Shown here: in pieces, positions 1 to 6,099 of the stretch
Layout: each line of letters begins with the position of its first letter
How positions within the stretch are numbered: the stretch's first letter is position 1
DNA from: Coriobacteriales bacterium
GTDB taxonomy: Bacteria; Actinomycetota; Coriobacteriia; Coriobacteriales; UBA8131
Assembly: GCA_031286975.1 (NCBI GenBank)
Contig: JAITTM010000159.1
Location: 1-7,581 of the forward strand
Length of the DNA: 7,581 nt
Direction: 5' to 3'
Notes under the pieces: generated by a model
What the model saw: only the letters and a program-made list of their open reading frames with translations
What the model was told of the DNA's origin: nothing
Database searches by the model: none
Position numbers and translations under genes: made by a program

Positions 1-1
1 G

Positions 2-601
2 AGCCTGCAACTGCTCACCGACATCAATCTCTGCTTTTTGTTCGCGCAAAACTACCACATCGCCATGAAATACGTTGCCCCCGTGCGCAAGGAGCTGGGC
101 ATCCGCACCATCTTCAACATCTTAGGCCCCCTGGTCAATCCGGCAGGCGCCAATCGAGAGCTTCTGGGTGTGTATGAGGAGGATCTGGTCGAACCCATGG
201 CGCGGGTGCTCTCAAACCTGGGCGTCACCGATGCCCTGGTGGTCTTTGGCCAAGACAGCCTGGATGAGATATCGATGAGCGCGCCCACCAGCGTGTGCGA
301 GGTGCGCGATGGCAGCTTCAATTCCTACGTGATCACACCCGAGGATTACGGATTTACGCGCTGTGCCAAAGATGAGCTCACCGGTGGCACGCCGCAGCAG
401 AATGCCGCTATCACCCGCGCTATCCTGAGCGGCGAGCGAGGCCCCAAGCGCGACGCTGTGGTGCTCAACTCGGCTGCCGCCATCCACCTCGCCCGCCCCG
501 AGCTCAGCATCGAGCAGGGCGTCGCCATTGCGCAGGATGCCATCGACTCAGGCGCCGCCCTGGCACAACTCGAGCGCTTTGTGGCCCTCTCGAACGGATA
601 G
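2..601 (+). CDS. trpD: Anthranilate phosphoribosyltransferase, C-terminal part (5' end outside window)
   Basis: This enzyme transfers the phosphoribosyl group of PRPP to anthranilate, the second step of the tryptophan branch, in the cytoplasm. The frame is open from base 2, and 199 residues are visible of a family usually about 340 long. The N-terminal helical domain and the glycine-rich PRPP loop therefore lie upstream of the window. Visible residues 23-35 (KYVAPVRKELGIR) are the conserved anthranilate-binding segment with its arginines. They are followed by the typical NILGPLVNP stretch. QDSLDEIS at about 84-91 holds the Asp-Glu pair (88, 89) that binds magnesium in this family. A VVLNSAAAI motif follows near the C-terminus. 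It ends with TAG two bases before trpC, consistent with one transcript. The TTG at base 38 is an internal Leu codon, not the start. Confidence 0.96.
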   Translation, partial: SLQLLTDINLCFLFAQNYHIAMKYVAPVRKELGIRTIFNILGPLVNPAGANRELLGVYEEDLVEPMARVLSNLGVTDALVVFGQDSLDEISMSAPTSVCEVRDGSFNSYVITPEDYGFTRCAKDELTGGTPQQNAAITRAILSGERGPKRDAVVLNSAAAIHLARPELSIEQGVAIAQDAIDSGAALAQLERFVALSNG

Positions 602-603
602 CC

Positions 604-1455
604 ATGCCCACGATACTCGAAACCATAGCGGCAGACACAGCCCAACGCGTCGCTCAGGCAAAGCTGGAGACCCCCCTTGAGGTTCTGCGGGAGAAGGCCC
701 TGGCGCTCCCTTTTCCGCTCCCCTTCGAGGCGGCCTTGGCGGCACCAGGGCTCGCTGTTATCGCGGAGGTTAAGAAGGCCTCGCCCTCAAAGGGCATCAT
801 CGCCGAGGACTTTCCCTACCTGGAGATCGCGCGTGAATACCAGGCGGCGGGTGCTGCTGCCCTCTCCGTCTTGACCGAGCCCACGTTTTTCAAGGGCTCG
901 CCGCGCTATCTGCAAGAGATCGCGCAGGCCGTCACCATACCCGTGCTCCGCAAAGACTTTATCATCGACCCCCACCAAATCTACGAGGCCAAGGTGCTGG
1001 GAGCGGCTGCGATCCTGCTCATCTGCGCCCTGCTTGACGACAAGCAACTCGCGGAGTTTCTTGCGCTGGCTCAGTCGCTGGGGCTTTGCGCGCTGGTCGA
1101 GACGCACGACGCACAGGAGGTGGGGCGCGCTATAGCCTGTGGCGCACGCATCATCGGTGTGAACAACCGCGATCTCGCGACTTTTGCAGTCGACCTCAAC
1201 ACCAGCAAACGGCTGCGCGCACTCGTGCCGTCTGACCTCCTTTTTGTCGCGGAAAGTGGCATCGCCAGCCCGCAGGACGCCGCGCAACTCTCCACATTCG
1301 GCGTGGACGCCGTGCTGATAGGTGAGGCTTTGATGAAGGCTCAGGATAAGCGCGGGTTTCTCGCTGGCGCGCAGGCAGCATGGGAGGCTGCTGCAGAACC
1401 TGAAAAGCCGAGCCGCACGTGCGTGATGCCAAAAGATGAGATGAGCGGCCTATGA
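604..1455 (+). CDS. trpC: Indole-3-glycerol phosphate synthase
   Basis: This TIM-barrel enzyme closes the ring of carboxyphenylaminodeoxyribulose phosphate to indole-3-glycerol phosphate with loss of CO2 and water. The 283 residues carry the complete family signature: IAEVKKASPSKG at 53-64 (catalytic Glu55 and Lys57, Ser60), RKDF with Lys117, VETH with Glu166, IGVNNRDL with Asn187, and AESG with Glu217 and Ser218 in the phosphate-binding region. It is monofunctional: TrpF is a separate gene immediately downstream. The last 20 or so residues (from about 262) extend past the usual end of the barrel and look unconserved. Their codons double as the upstream region of trpF. The ATG lies 2 bases after the trpD stop, and the stop overlaps the trpF start in an ATGA arrangement. 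Confidence 0.97.
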   Translation: MPTILETIAADTAQRVAQAKLETPLEVLREKALALPFPLPFEAALAAPGLAVIAEVKKASPSKGIIAEDFPYLEIAREYQAAGAAALSVLTEPTFFKGSPRYLQEIAQAVTIPVLRKDFIIDPHQIYEAKVLGAAAILLICALLDDKQLAEFLALAQSLGLCALVETHDAQEVGRAIACGARIIGVNNRDLATFAVDLNTSKRLRALVPSDLLFVAESGIASPQDAAQLSTFGVDAVLIGEALMKAQDKRGFLAGAQAAWEAAAEPEKPSRTCVMPKDEMSGL

Positions 1456-2072
1456 CCAAAATCAAGATCTGTGGCCTGTGCCGCACGGTCGATATCGAGT
1501 ATGCCAACCAAGCCTTGCCCGATTACGTGGGCTTTGTCTTTGCCCCGAGCAGACGGCAGGTCACGCGCGAGATGGCCGCTGGTCTGCGCGCAAAGCTGGA
1601 TGAGCGCATAACGCCGGTGGGGGTCTTTGTGCGCGAGCCCCTTGAGCACATCGTCCAGCTCTATCACCAGGGTGTCATTCGCATGGCGCAGCTGCACGGC
1701 CAGGAGTCCGGCCGCTATATTGATGAGCTCATAGCGCTCTGTGATATTCCCATCATCAGAGCCATCCCCATCGATGATGCAGATGGTGCAGTGGGTTTGC
1801 CGCAGCTCTTGCCCAGCAAAGCTGACTACCTGCTCTTTGACTACCATGAGCCGGGCAGCGGCAGGCGCTTTGACTGGAGCATTCTTGCAGGGCTCAGCCA
1901 GCCGTTCTTCCTGGCGGGTGGCATCACCGGCGCTACCCTTGATGATGCACTCGCCTGCAAGCCCTATTGCGTCGATCTCAGCAGTGGCGCCGAGACCAAC
2001 GGGGTCAAAGACGCTGCCAAGATACAGAATCTAGTACAACGTGCCCATGCCTACCCGGGAGGAAGTCGATGA
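1452..2072 (+). CDS. trpF: Phosphoribosylanthranilate isomerase
   Basis: TrpF isomerises N-(5-phosphoribosyl)anthranilate to the carboxyphenylaminodeoxyribulose phosphate used by TrpC. The protein has 206 residues, normal for the family. The N-terminal KICGL motif contains the catalytic base Cys7. MAQLHG lies at 78-83 and the catalytic acid Asp130 is in LLFD. The loop after it reads [12 protein letters not shown], where many homologues have a DS-x-GGTG-type sequence, so it is a mild variant. LAGGI (154-158) and [14 protein letters not shown] near 174-187 form the phosphate-binding C-terminal motifs. The ATG shares 4 bases with the trpC stop, and the TGA shares 4 bases with the trpB start, so translation is probably coupled on both sides. 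Confidence 0.96.
   Translation: MTKIKICGLCRTVDIEYANQALPDYVGFVFAPSRRQVTREMAAGLRAKLDERITPVGVFVREPLEHIVQLYHQGVIRMAQLHGQESGRYIDELIALCDIPIIRAIPIDDADGAVGLPQLLPSKADYLLFDYHEPGSGRRFDWSILAGLSQPFFLAGGITGATLDDALACKPYCVDLSSGAETNGVKDAAKIQNLVQRAHAYPGGSR
2057..2064 (+). promoter_or_regulatory. Shine-Dalgarno site of trpB
   Basis: GGGAGGAA lies inside the last codons of trpF, 4 bases before the first of two tandem ATGs (2069 and 2072, same frame). It fixes the trpB start here rather than at the far upstream in-frame start near 1967, which would add about 34 residues that look like out-of-frame trpF. Either tandem ATG could be used. The GGAGG core is 6 bases from the first and 9 from the second. Confidence 0.75.
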
Positions 2073-3265
2073 TGGCGGACAAGAAACGAGGACGATTTGG
2101 TGACTTTGGGGGTCAGTACATCCCCGAGACGCTCATGAACGAGCTGCTCGACCTTGAGGTCTCCTACAACCACTACCGACAGGATGCCGCCTTCAATGCG
2201 GAGCTCAAGGAGCTGCTCGACAACTACGCGGGGCGCCCATCGCTGCTCTATTATGCCGCCAGGATGACGGCGGATCTGGGCGGCGCCAAGGTCTACCTCA
2301 AGCGCGAGGATCTCAATCACACAGGCTCGCACAAGATAAACAACGTGCTGGGGCAGACGCTTCTGGCCAAGAAGCGGGGCAAGACCCGTGTTATCGCGGA
2401 GACAGGCGCGGGTCAACACGGTGTTGCCGCCGCCACGGCTGCCGCCCTGCTGGGCATGGAGTGCGAGGTGTTCATGGGCAAGGAGGACACCGAGCGTCAG
2501 GTGCTCAACGTCTACCGCATGGAGCTGCTGGGTGCCCGGGTAAACGCCGTCACCAGCGGCACACAGACGCTCAAAGACGCCGTCAACGAGGCGATGCGCG
2601 AGTGGGTGAGCCGCGTGGACGACACGCACTACGTGCTGGGTTCCGTGATGGGTCCGCATCCCTTTCCCACCATGGTGCGCGACTTCCAGGCGGTAATCAG
2701 TGCCGAGGCACGCGAGCAGTTGCTTGAGCGCGAGGGCACGCTACCTGCCGCGGTCATCGCCTGCGTGGGCGGGGGAAGCAACGCCATCGGCATGTTCTAC
2801 AACTTCATCGGTGATAAGAACGTGCGTCTCGTCGGCTGCGAGGCGGCAGGACGCGGCATTAACACCTCCCAGCACGCGGCGACCATCGCCAAGGGCGAGT
2901 TGGGCGTCTTTCATGGCATGAAATCGTACTTCTGCCAGGACGAGTACGGGCAGATCGCCCCGGTCTACTCGCTGTCTGCCGGTTTGGACTACCCCGGCAT
3001 CGGTCCTGAGCACGCATACCTGCACCAGACGGGGCGCGCCGAGTACTACCCCGTCACCGACGACGAGGCCGTGGCGGGCTTTGAGTACCTCGCGCAGACC
3101 GAGGGCATCATCGCCGCCATCGAGAGTGCTCATGCCATCGCCTACGCCCAAAAGCTCGTGCCAACGCTCAGTGCAAAGCAGTGCGTGGTCATCTGCCTGT
3201 CCGGCCGCGGCGACAAGGATGTCGCTGCCATAGCGCGCTACCGAGGAAGGAACGTCCATGAGTAG
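2069..3265 (+). CDS. trpB: Tryptophan synthase beta chain
   Basis: This PLP enzyme condenses indole with L-serine to give tryptophan. It works as an alpha2-beta2 complex with TrpA, receiving indole through the tunnel between the subunits. The protein has 398 residues, the usual size. [13 protein letters not shown] opens the protein as is typical. HTGSHKINN at 85-92 carries the PLP lysine (Lys89). ETGAGQHG holds the catalytic Glu111. GGGSNAIG at 234-241 is the phosphate-binding loop. [13 protein letters not shown] (303-315) and EGI-x-A-x-IESAHA (345-355) follow, and LSGRGDKD with Ser378 contacts the PLP pyridine nitrogen. This is the classical TrpB1 type, which pairs with TrpA. The start is one of two tandem ATGs. 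It overlaps trpF by 4 bases and trpA by 8. Confidence 0.97.
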   Translation: MMADKKRGRFGDFGGQYIPETLMNELLDLEVSYNHYRQDAAFNAELKELLDNYAGRPSLLYYAARMTADLGGAKVYLKREDLNHTGSHKINNVLGQTLLAKKRGKTRVIAETGAGQHGVAAATAAALLGMECEVFMGKEDTERQVLNVYRMELLGARVNAVTSGTQTLKDAVNEAMREWVSRVDDTHYVLGSVMGPHPFPTMVRDFQAVISAEAREQLLEREGTLPAAVIACVGGGSNAIGMFYNFIGDKNVRLVGCEAAGRGINTSQHAATIAKGELGVFHGMKSYFCQDEYGQIAPVYSLSAGLDYPGIGPEHAYLHQTGRAEYYPVTDDEAVAGFEYLAQTEGIIAAIESAHAIAYAQKLVPTLSAKQCVVICLSGRGDKDVAAIARYRGRNVHE

Positions 3266-4031
3266 GATTCCCAACGCCTTTGCCAAGGGCACGGCATTCA
3301 TCGGCTTTGTGACCGGTGGCGACCCTTCGCCCGCACAAAGCGAGGCCTATATCCTGTCGATGATCAAGGCCGGAGCAGACCTCATCGAGATCGGCATACC
3401 CTTCTCCGATCCCATCGCCGAGGGCCCCGTCATCCAGGAGGCGAACCTGCGCGCCCTGGCGGCAGGCACCACCGTCGATACGCTCTTTGCGCTCGTACGC
3501 TCGCTCAGGCGCACAACCGATGTGCCCCTCGTCTTTCTCAGCTACCTCAACCCCGTGCTCCACTACGGCTACGAGCGCTTCTTCGCGACCTGCCAGGAGG
3601 CCGGAATCGACGGCATCATCATCCCCGACCTGCCGTTTGATGAGAAGGACGAGCTGCAGGCCATTGCAGCCGCCCACGACGTTGACCTCATCTCGTTGAT
3701 AGCGCCCACCTCTGCCAACCGTATCGCCAACATCGCCCGTGACGCCACTGGCTTCATCTACCTGGTATCATCCTTGGGCGTCACCGGCGTGCGCAGCGAG
3801 ATAACCACCGATCTCGAGTCGATTGTGCGCGTGATACGCAGCGCAACCGATGTGCCCGTCGCTGTTGGCTTTGGCATCCACAGCCCTGAGCAGGCCCACG
3901 CCGTGGCAAAGCTGGCAGACGGCGTGATAGTGGGTAGCGCCATCGTCAAGCAGATAGCCGCCGACCCCGCAGGTGCAAGCAACAAGCTGTATGAGTACGT
4001 ACGCGAGATGAAGGCGGCGCTTGGGGCGTAG
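3258..4031 (+). CDS. trpA: Tryptophan synthase alpha chain
   Basis: TrpA cleaves indole-3-glycerol phosphate to indole and glyceraldehyde 3-phosphate and hands indole to TrpB. The 257-residue TIM barrel is of normal length. Catalytic Glu44 sits in [10 protein letters not shown] (equivalent to Glu49 of the Salmonella enzyme). The second catalytic acid, Asp60 in Salmonella, is Glu55 here (AEGPVIQ). From memory this variant also occurs in other Gram-positive TrpA proteins, so the gene is probably functional. PDLPFDE (123-129) and SLGVTGVRS (172-180) match the active-site loops, and GFGI and GSAIV form the phosphate site. An AAGGAA ribosome site precedes the ATG by a few bases, and the start lies inside the end of trpB (8-base overlap). 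It is the last trp gene; non-coding sequence follows. Confidence 0.96.
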   Translation: MSRIPNAFAKGTAFIGFVTGGDPSPAQSEAYILSMIKAGADLIEIGIPFSDPIAEGPVIQEANLRALAAGTTVDTLFALVRSLRRTTDVPLVFLSYLNPVLHYGYERFFATCQEAGIDGIIIPDLPFDEKDELQAIAAAHDVDLISLIAPTSANRIANIARDATGFIYLVSSLGVTGVRSEITTDLESIVRVIRSATDVPVAVGFGIHSPEQAHAVAKLADGVIVGSAIVKQIAADPAGASNKLYEYVREMKAALGA

Positions 4032-4086
4032 GATTCGCGCTCGACTTCATCTCACACGAACTGTCCTCAGCAGGTTAGCAGCACCC

Positions 4087-4114
4087 TGTGGCGAAATGCG
4101 AGTACCCACATTTT
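4087..4114 (+). terminator. Weak terminator-like hairpin after trpA
   Basis: TGTGG (4087-4091) can pair with CCACA (4106-4110), and TTTT follows directly (4111-4114), 55 bases past the trpA stop. The stem is only 5 bp and the loop is 14 bases, so this is at best a weak intrinsic terminator for the trp operon. The stronger structure just downstream could do the job instead. Confidence 0.25.
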
Positions 4115-4117
4115 ACA

Positions 4118-4183
4118 CATCGGTAATACGCAGGTAACCCATCAGTCGGGTTGCCTGCGTATGCTTGTGCGTGATAACCGATG
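4118..4183 (+). repeat. Nested inverted repeat between trpA and the ferredoxin gene
   Basis: The inner stem pairs 4126-4140 (ATACGCAGGTAACCC) with 4148-4162 (GGGTTGCCTGCGTAT). It has 15 positions, all paired if one U-G wobble is counted, around a 7-base loop ATCAGTC. An outer stem pairs CATCGGT (4118-4124) with ACCGATG (4177-4183), with one unpaired base on the left and 14 on the right. No U-tract follows on either strand, so it is not a textbook intrinsic terminator. It could end trp transcription without a U-tract, act as a structured leader for the ferredoxin gene, protect an mRNA end, or be a DNA-level binding site. The pairing is directly visible; the role is inference. Confidence 0.7.
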
Positions 4184-4220
4184 CTGCACTCCTGACCGAG
4201 CGGCATCTCAACCGCATCAT

Positions 4221-4227
4221 GAGAGGA
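4221..4227 (+). promoter_or_regulatory. Shine-Dalgarno site deciding the ferredoxin start
   Basis: GAGAGGA lies 6 bases before the ATG at 4234. Other in-frame starts exist at 4219 (ATG, which overlaps this site) and at 4165 (TTG, inside the inverted repeat region). Neither has a comparable site in front, and the extra residues do not resemble the family. Confidence 0.7.
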
Positions 4228-4233
4228 TCATCT

Positions 4234-4545
4234 ATGGGGATCGAGGCGAAGCACCATGTTCTTATGTGCACGGGGGGCAAGCTTGTTGGCGACAAGAAGG
4301 GCGTCTGTCATGCGCGAGGCGCAGTGGATCTGGTGGCGCAGCTCATGATGGAGCTTGAGGATCGTGAGTTGACAAGCGAAACCATCGTGAGCGCGACCAG
4401 CTGTTTTGGTATCTGCGAGAAGGGCCCCCTCATGGTGGTCTATCCCGAGGGCACCTGGTACGGCAATCTCGACGCGCAGGCAATCGAGACCATAGCCGAG
4501 GAGCACCTTGAAGGCGGCACCGTGGTAGACGAGTACGTCATCTAA
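4234..4545 (+). CDS. Thioredoxin-like [2Fe-2S] ferredoxin
   Basis: This is a small soluble electron carrier, 103 residues long. Four cysteines are spaced as in thioredoxin-fold [2Fe-2S] ferredoxins: Cys12 and Cys25 (C-x12-C), then Cys57 and Cys61 (C-x3-C). This is the pattern of the Clostridium pasteurianum-type ferredoxin and of the domain related to NuoE and the small subunits of electron-bifurcating hydrogenases. The segment after the last cysteine (EKGPLMVVYPEGTWY, 62-76) is a family hallmark. The length fits a stand-alone domain. No oxidoreductase partner is visible: the trp operon lies upstream and the zinc operon downstream, and neither is known to need it. Non-coding sequence on both sides suggests a separate transcript. 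The fold assignment is strong; the electron partner is unknown. Confidence 0.85.
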   Translation: MGIEAKHHVLMCTGGKLVGDKKGVCHARGAVDLVAQLMMELEDRELTSETIVSATSCFGICEKGPLMVVYPEGTWYGNLDAQAIETIAEEHLEGGTVVDEYVI

Positions 4546-4581
4546 AAAGCCGTTGAGCTGCTGTCAGCAGTTGCTGTCAAC
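4544..4581 (-). terminator. Terminator-like hairpin facing the minus strand
   Basis: Right after the ferredoxin stop, GTTGA (4552-4556) pairs with TCAAC (4577-4581). Inside, CTGCT (4558-4562) can pair with AGCAG (4566-4570). The run AAAAA at 4544-4548 gives a U-tract only when read on the minus strand, three bases after the stem. On the plus strand there is no U-tract, so ferredoxin transcription may not end efficiently here. No minus-strand gene is visible to need it; it could block antisense transcription. TGCTGTCA also occurs twice here (4559-4566 and 4572-4579). Confidence 0.3.
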
Positions 4582-4596
4582 CCGACGCGTGACCCC

Positions 4597-4625
4597 TTGC
4601 AACCCGTGGTGTAATGACGTACACT
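4597..4625 (+). promoter_or_regulatory. Sigma-70-type promoter of the zinc operon
   Basis: TTGCAA (4597-4602) and TACACT (4620-4625) match 4 of 6 consensus bases each and are separated by exactly 17 bases. Transcription would start near 4632, leaving a leader of about 50 bases before the regulator's ATG. The position in the only sizeable gap before the regulator supports it. Confidence 0.5.
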
Positions 4626-4639
4626 GCGTAGCGTAATTG

Positions 4640-4655
4640 AAACTGGAACCCGTTT
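4640..4655 (+). promoter_or_regulatory. Candidate operator (16-bp dyad)
   Basis: AAACTGGAACCCGTTT reads as AAACnGG-nn-CCnGTTT, with 12 of its 16 positions symmetric. It lies about 8 bases past the predicted transcription start and upstream of the ribosome site. Fur-family repressors bind AT-containing inverted repeats near promoters, so autoregulation by the adjacent regulator is plausible. It does not match the classical Fur or Zur consensus I know, so this is an inference from symmetry and position. Confidence 0.4.
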
Positions 4656-4671
4656 TCGATTTGCGCAGAGT

Positions 4672-4680
4672 AGGGAGAGG
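4672..4680 (+). promoter_or_regulatory. Shine-Dalgarno site of the Fur-family gene
   Basis: AGGGAGAGG ends 4 bases before the ATG at 4685. It selects this start over the in-frame TTG at 4637, which would overlap the candidate operator and has no comparable site in front. Confidence 0.7.
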
Positions 4681-4684
4681 GCTC

Positions 4685-5089
4685 ATGCGAGCGAGCAGCT
4701 ATACCACCAGGCAGCGCGAGACACTGCTCAGGTATCTGATGGGTCTTGATGGGGAGCATGTCACCATTGAGCAGCTGACCGAGCACTTTGCCAAAGACGC
4801 GGCACCTGTTGGGCGCACGACCATCTATCGCTACCTGGCCAAACTCGAGCAGGAAGGTCTTGTGCGCAGGTTCAAGGTCGATGGTCTAAGCAGCGCCTGC
4901 TACCAGTTTATCCGTGAGCCCGCAAGCTGCGGCGACCATTTTCACCTCAAGTGTGAGCAGTGCGGCACTTTAGTGCATCTGGAGTGCGACTCCCTTGCGC
5001 AAATCCAGCAGCACGTCTTAGCCGAGCATAGCTTCAGGATAAATCCGCTCAAAACCGTCTTCTACGGGCTGTGTGAGGGCTGTCAGTGA
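4685..5089 (+). CDS. zur: Fur-family metalloregulator, probably Zur (zinc uptake repressor)
   Basis: This cytoplasmic metal-dependent DNA-binding repressor has 134 residues, a typical Fur/Zur length. Residues 1-75 form the winged helix, with RTTIYRYLAKLEQEGLV (44-60) as the recognition helix and following strand. The dimerisation domain has HFHLKCEQCG at 85-94. Cys90 and Cys93, together with Cys130 and Cys133 at the C-terminus (LCEGC), make the four-cysteine structural zinc site of the family. His85 and His87 are candidate regulatory-site ligands. Zinc specificity is inferred from the zinc transporter genes that follow directly: the stop overlaps the next start in GTGA. With zinc bound it would be expected to repress its own operon. 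A Fur or PerR role cannot be excluded by sequence alone. Confidence 0.85.
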   Translation: MRASSYTTRQRETLLRYLMGLDGEHVTIEQLTEHFAKDAAPVGRTTIYRYLAKLEQEGLVRRFKVDGLSSACYQFIREPASCGDHFHLKCEQCGTLVHLECDSLAQIQQHVLAEHSFRINPLKTVFYGLCEGCQ

Positions 5090-6099
5090 GACGGTCTTCC
5101 TTCACAGCTGCTGCACTCGCCTTGTGCCTGCTGCTCGCCACGAACTTGGGCGCTTGCGCTCCCCTGGCGGCCAGCTCGCCCACGCAAGACCACAGACTCC
5201 TTGTTATCGCTTCGATATTCGCGCCTTTTGACTTCGCGCGCCAGATCGCGGGCAGCAACGCAGACGTGCGCATGCTCGTGCCGCCAGGGGCTGAGACGCA
5301 CTCCTTCGAGCCAAAGCCCCAGGACATCATCGCCCTGCAATCCTGCGATCTCTTCATCTACGTGGGTGGCGAGTCCGACGCGTGGCTTGAGGATATCCTG
5401 GCAACCATCGACACCTCGCATATGACCATCATCCGGCTGCTGGACTGCGTTGAGGTGCTTGCTGAGGAGCAGGTCGAGGGCATGCAGGCAAGCGCCTTCT
5501 TCACAGAGGGAGAAGGACACGCGCACGCGGCCGATGCCGACGCACACGACGAGCCCGGGCACGCCGACGCCGAGCCCGACGAGCACGTCTGGACCAGCGT
5601 TGCTAACGCTAAGCGCATCGTCCGCGCGCTCGCTGACGCGCTCAAGGCGGCGGATCCCGGCAACGGTGCCCGCTATGAGCAGAACACCGCTGCCTACCTC
5701 CAGCAGCTCGACCAGCTGGACGACTTATTCACAGAGGTGGTAGCTCAGGCACAACGGACAACCATCGTCTTTGGCGATCGTTTTCCCTTCCGCTATCTGG
5801 CGGCCGAATACGGCCTGACCTACTCCGCGGCCTTCAGTGGTTGCTCCACGGCAACCGAGCCCAACGCGCAAACCGTCGCCTTCCTCGTCAACAAGATAGC
5901 TGACGAGCAGCTGCCTGTCGTATTTTTTATCGAGCTTTCAAGCCATAGAATCGCAGATGTGCTTGCCGAAGAAACCGGCGCCAAACCGCTGCTTCTGCAC
6001 GCCTGCCACAACATCTCGAAGGACGATTTTGCGGCAGGAGCGACCTATGTGAGTCTCATGCGGCAAAATGCGGCGAACCTCAGGGAGGCGCTCAGTTAA
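5086..6099 (+). CDS. znuA: Zinc ABC transporter substrate-binding lipoprotein
   Basis: This extracellular, membrane-anchored protein captures zinc (possibly manganese) and delivers it to the permease. It has 337 residues. A GTG start overlaps the regulator's TGA by 4 bases, with a GAGGG site 6 bases upstream. Residues 2-3 are arginines, a hydrophobic stretch follows, and LGAC at 21-24 is a lipobox, so Cys24 is probably lipidated. The cluster A-I family features are His72 in GAETHSFEP, a His/Asp/Glu-rich loop at 144-167 (His145, 147, 154, 159), and His167 in DEHVW. The segment that usually carries the third ligand (FHDAYGYF-like) reads VFGDRFPFRYL at 228-238, so that His is absent and Asp231 lies next to the position. 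A late LHACHN (304-309) supplies further possible ligands. Family and role are secure; exact metal ligands are not. Confidence 0.9.
   Translation: MRRSSFTAAALALCLLLATNLGACAPLAASSPTQDHRLLVIASIFAPFDFARQIAGSNADVRMLVPPGAETHSFEPKPQDIIALQSCDLFIYVGGESDAWLEDILATIDTSHMTIIRLLDCVEVLAEEQVEGMQASAFFTEGEGHAHAADADAHDEPGHADAEPDEHVWTSVANAKRIVRALADALKAADPGNGARYEQNTAAYLQQLDQLDDLFTEVVAQAQRTTIVFGDRFPFRYLAAEYGLTYSAAFSGCSTATEPNAQTVAFLVNKIADEQLPVVFFIELSSHRIADVLAEETGAKPLLLHACHNISKDDFAAGATYVSLMRQNAANLREALS

Noticed and set aside
1967..2068. Upstream extension of TrpB by 34 residues
   Set aside because: It lies within trpF in another frame, is Arg/Gln-rich and unlike the family. The strong ribosome site points to the ATG at 2069 or 2072.
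2051..2659. Minus-strand open frame of about 200 residues opposite trpB
   Set aside because: The plus strand encodes full TrpB motifs here. The reverse frame is low-complexity and has no recognisable domain, so it is an antisense shadow.
4151..4178. Possible promoter TTGCCT-N16-GATAAC for the ferredoxin gene
   Set aside because: The -35 lies inside the right arm of the inverted repeat, the match is weak and the spacer is short. No better promoter was seen, but this one is not strong enough to annotate.
4637..4684. Upstream TTG start adding 16 residues to the Fur-family protein
   Set aside because: It has no ribosome site, while AGGGAGAGG precedes the ATG at 4685. The extra residues are not part of the Fur fold.
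5083..5586. Long minus-strand open frame across the start of the zinc-binding protein gene
   Set aside because: It is a shadow of a GC-rich coding region; the plus-strand frame has a signal peptide and clear family motifs.
5515..5586. GC-rich short repeats in the His-rich loop as a possible CRISPR or tandem array
   Set aside because: The repetition comes from Ala/Asp/His/Glu codons in a metal-binding loop. There is no regular unit or spacer.
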